Shown: one piece after another, positions 63,419 to 64,000 of the stretch
Layout: each line of letters starts with the position of its first letter
Position numbering within the stretch: the first letter of the stretch is position 1
Source of the DNA: Nostoc sp. FACHB-152
GTDB lineage: Bacteria > Cyanobacteriota > Cyanobacteriia > Cyanobacteriales > Nostocaceae
NCBI RefSeq assembly: GCF_014697475.1
Contig: NZ_JACJRV010000003.1
Span: forward strand, 1 to 64,000
Direction of reading: 5' to 3'
DNA length: 64,000 bases
The notes under the pieces: generated by a model
Database searches by the model: none
What the model saw: only the letters and a program-made list of their open reading frames with translations
Told to the model about the DNA's origin: nothing
Translations under genes and position numbers: made by a program

Positions 63419-64000
63419 TTATTCTCTAGAGTTCACAGCCCCATGAAAATAGTGATACACAGTATTTTCAGGTGCTAGGCGAACAGCTGTATTATAGTCC
63501 TCTATAGCTTTTTTTTGTTCACCAAGTTCATTGTAGGCTTGGCTGCGCCAAAGGTAAAAAAGCGCGTTTTGCGGGTGAATACAAATTGCTTTGCTATAGT
63601 CTTCTATTGCTCCCTCTTTATCGCCCAATTTTTTGCACCGAAAATTTGCTCTTTCGCCGTAAAGATAGGCACTCTGGGGATTAAAGCCAATAGCTTTATT
63701 AAATTCCTCGATCGCTTGTTGAGTATCGCCTTGTCTAAAATGACTATAAGCGCGTTTAATGTATGTGGAAATATCTGTTGTTTCTGTTTGGGAATTAGAC
63801 TGTGCTTTAATAGATTGAGCAGTCGAGGGCGATCGCTCTTTCGGTATACTCTGTTTTAAATTGTTTTGATGAAACTGTTGTTGAACAACAACTTTTTTAC
63901 TATTTTTCATGGCCAACCAGCCAATAACTCCTGCACCAGCAATTAACAGTAGACCAGACAATTGCTGCTCTACATCATTAGAACTAGAACTAGAACTCAT
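63419..64000 (-). CDS. Membrane-anchored TPR protein (may extend past the window edge)
   Basis: The visible 193 aa begin at an ATG exactly at the window edge, so an upstream start cannot be excluded. After a Ser-rich start there is a hydrophobic segment (about 15-26, LSGLLLIAGAGVIGWLAM), a polar linker and three TPR units (about 79-185) such as AYSHFRQGDTQQAIEEFNKA, AIEDYSKAICIHPQNALFY and AIEDYNTAVRLAPENTVYH. TPR units mediate protein contacts; partner unknown. It lies upstream of the TpsB-CHAT pair on the same strand, separated by about 500 bp of repeats, so co-function is uncertain. Confidence 0.82.
   Translation of the reverse strand: MSSSSSSNDVEQQLSGLLLIAGAGVIGWLAMKNSKKVVVQQQFHQNNLKQSIPKERSPSTAQSIKAQSNSQTETTDISTYIKRAYSHFRQGDTQQAIEEFNKAIGFNPQSAYLYGERANFRCKKLGDKEGAIEDYSKAICIHPQNALFYLWRSQAYNELGEQKKAIEDYNTAVRLAPENTVYHYFHGAVNSRE

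Overview
The window is chromosomal DNA of a filamentous, most likely nitrogen-fixing cyanobacterium of the Nostocales (Nostoc/Anabaena/Calothrix type). Evidence: many GCGATCGC (HIP1) sites, a CP12 gene, cyanobacterium-restricted hypothetical families, phytochrome/cyanobacteriochrome sensing, MASE1 and GAF histidine kinases, and heptanucleotide repeats (TTGCCTA-type) scattered through the gaps. No rRNA, tRNA, CRISPR array or intact transposase was found.

Layout. 0.2-5.4 kb: a secreted GH10-like hydrolase, a DUF5009/HGSNAT-like membrane protein and a MASE1 histidine kinase. 5.7-11.9 kb: a membrane protein with a PilP/GspC-like tail, mnmG, an M15 peptidase and a TPR-coiled-coil-NYN protein. 11.9-15.6 kb: a two-gene phosphorelay with a 4-bp overlap. 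16-21.3 kb: a TIGR04376-type coiled-coil protein, guaA, cbiD, two small conserved cyanobacterial genes and cp12. 21.8-28.8 kb: a FIST protein, an ArsA-like ATPase with an HSP20-like tail, a 1102-aa light-sensing kinase and a 3-methyladenine glycosylase. 29-32.4 kb: a tyrosinase, a convergent membrane-anchored homologue of its C-terminal domain, and dnaN. 32.5-36.3 kb: a MacAB-type efflux set. 37-41.5 kb: an ABC exporter and small unknown genes. 41.9-44.3 kb: a divergent IF-3 with a non-AUG start, a thioredoxin, a P-II-like protein and an RRM protein. 44.6-54.3 kb: an alpha/beta hydrolase, a Ser/Thr kinase, a DUF4336 protein, two orphan ABC permeases, an S41 peptidase and a type II NADH dehydrogenase. 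54.8-57.6 kb: two peptidoglycan hydrolases without signal peptides. 58-64 kb: a TPR-CHAT protease, a TpsB (ShlB/FhaC) outer-membrane transporter and a TPR protein.

How the parts work together. Signal input dominates: four histidine kinases lie in the first 28 kb, and three of them share nearly the same transmitter behind different inputs (MASE1 membrane sensor, receiver domain, multi-GAF photosensor). The 1102-aa kinase joins a knotless Cph2-type phytochrome module to a red/green-type and a DXCF dual-cysteine cyanobacteriochrome domain. Housekeeping genes (mnmG, guaA, dnaN) are interspersed with accessory genes.

The gaps carry several repeat families: a 101-108 bp MITE with TATAGCAATCCTA ends (three full copies), a 362-bp element whose perfect 33-bp inverted ends enclose twelve 21-bp tandem units, a second 21-bp array at the left edge, a dispersed GGACTCATATTTGATT-type motif, and palindromic repeats. 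All family assignments come from reading motifs and from memory; no database search was run.
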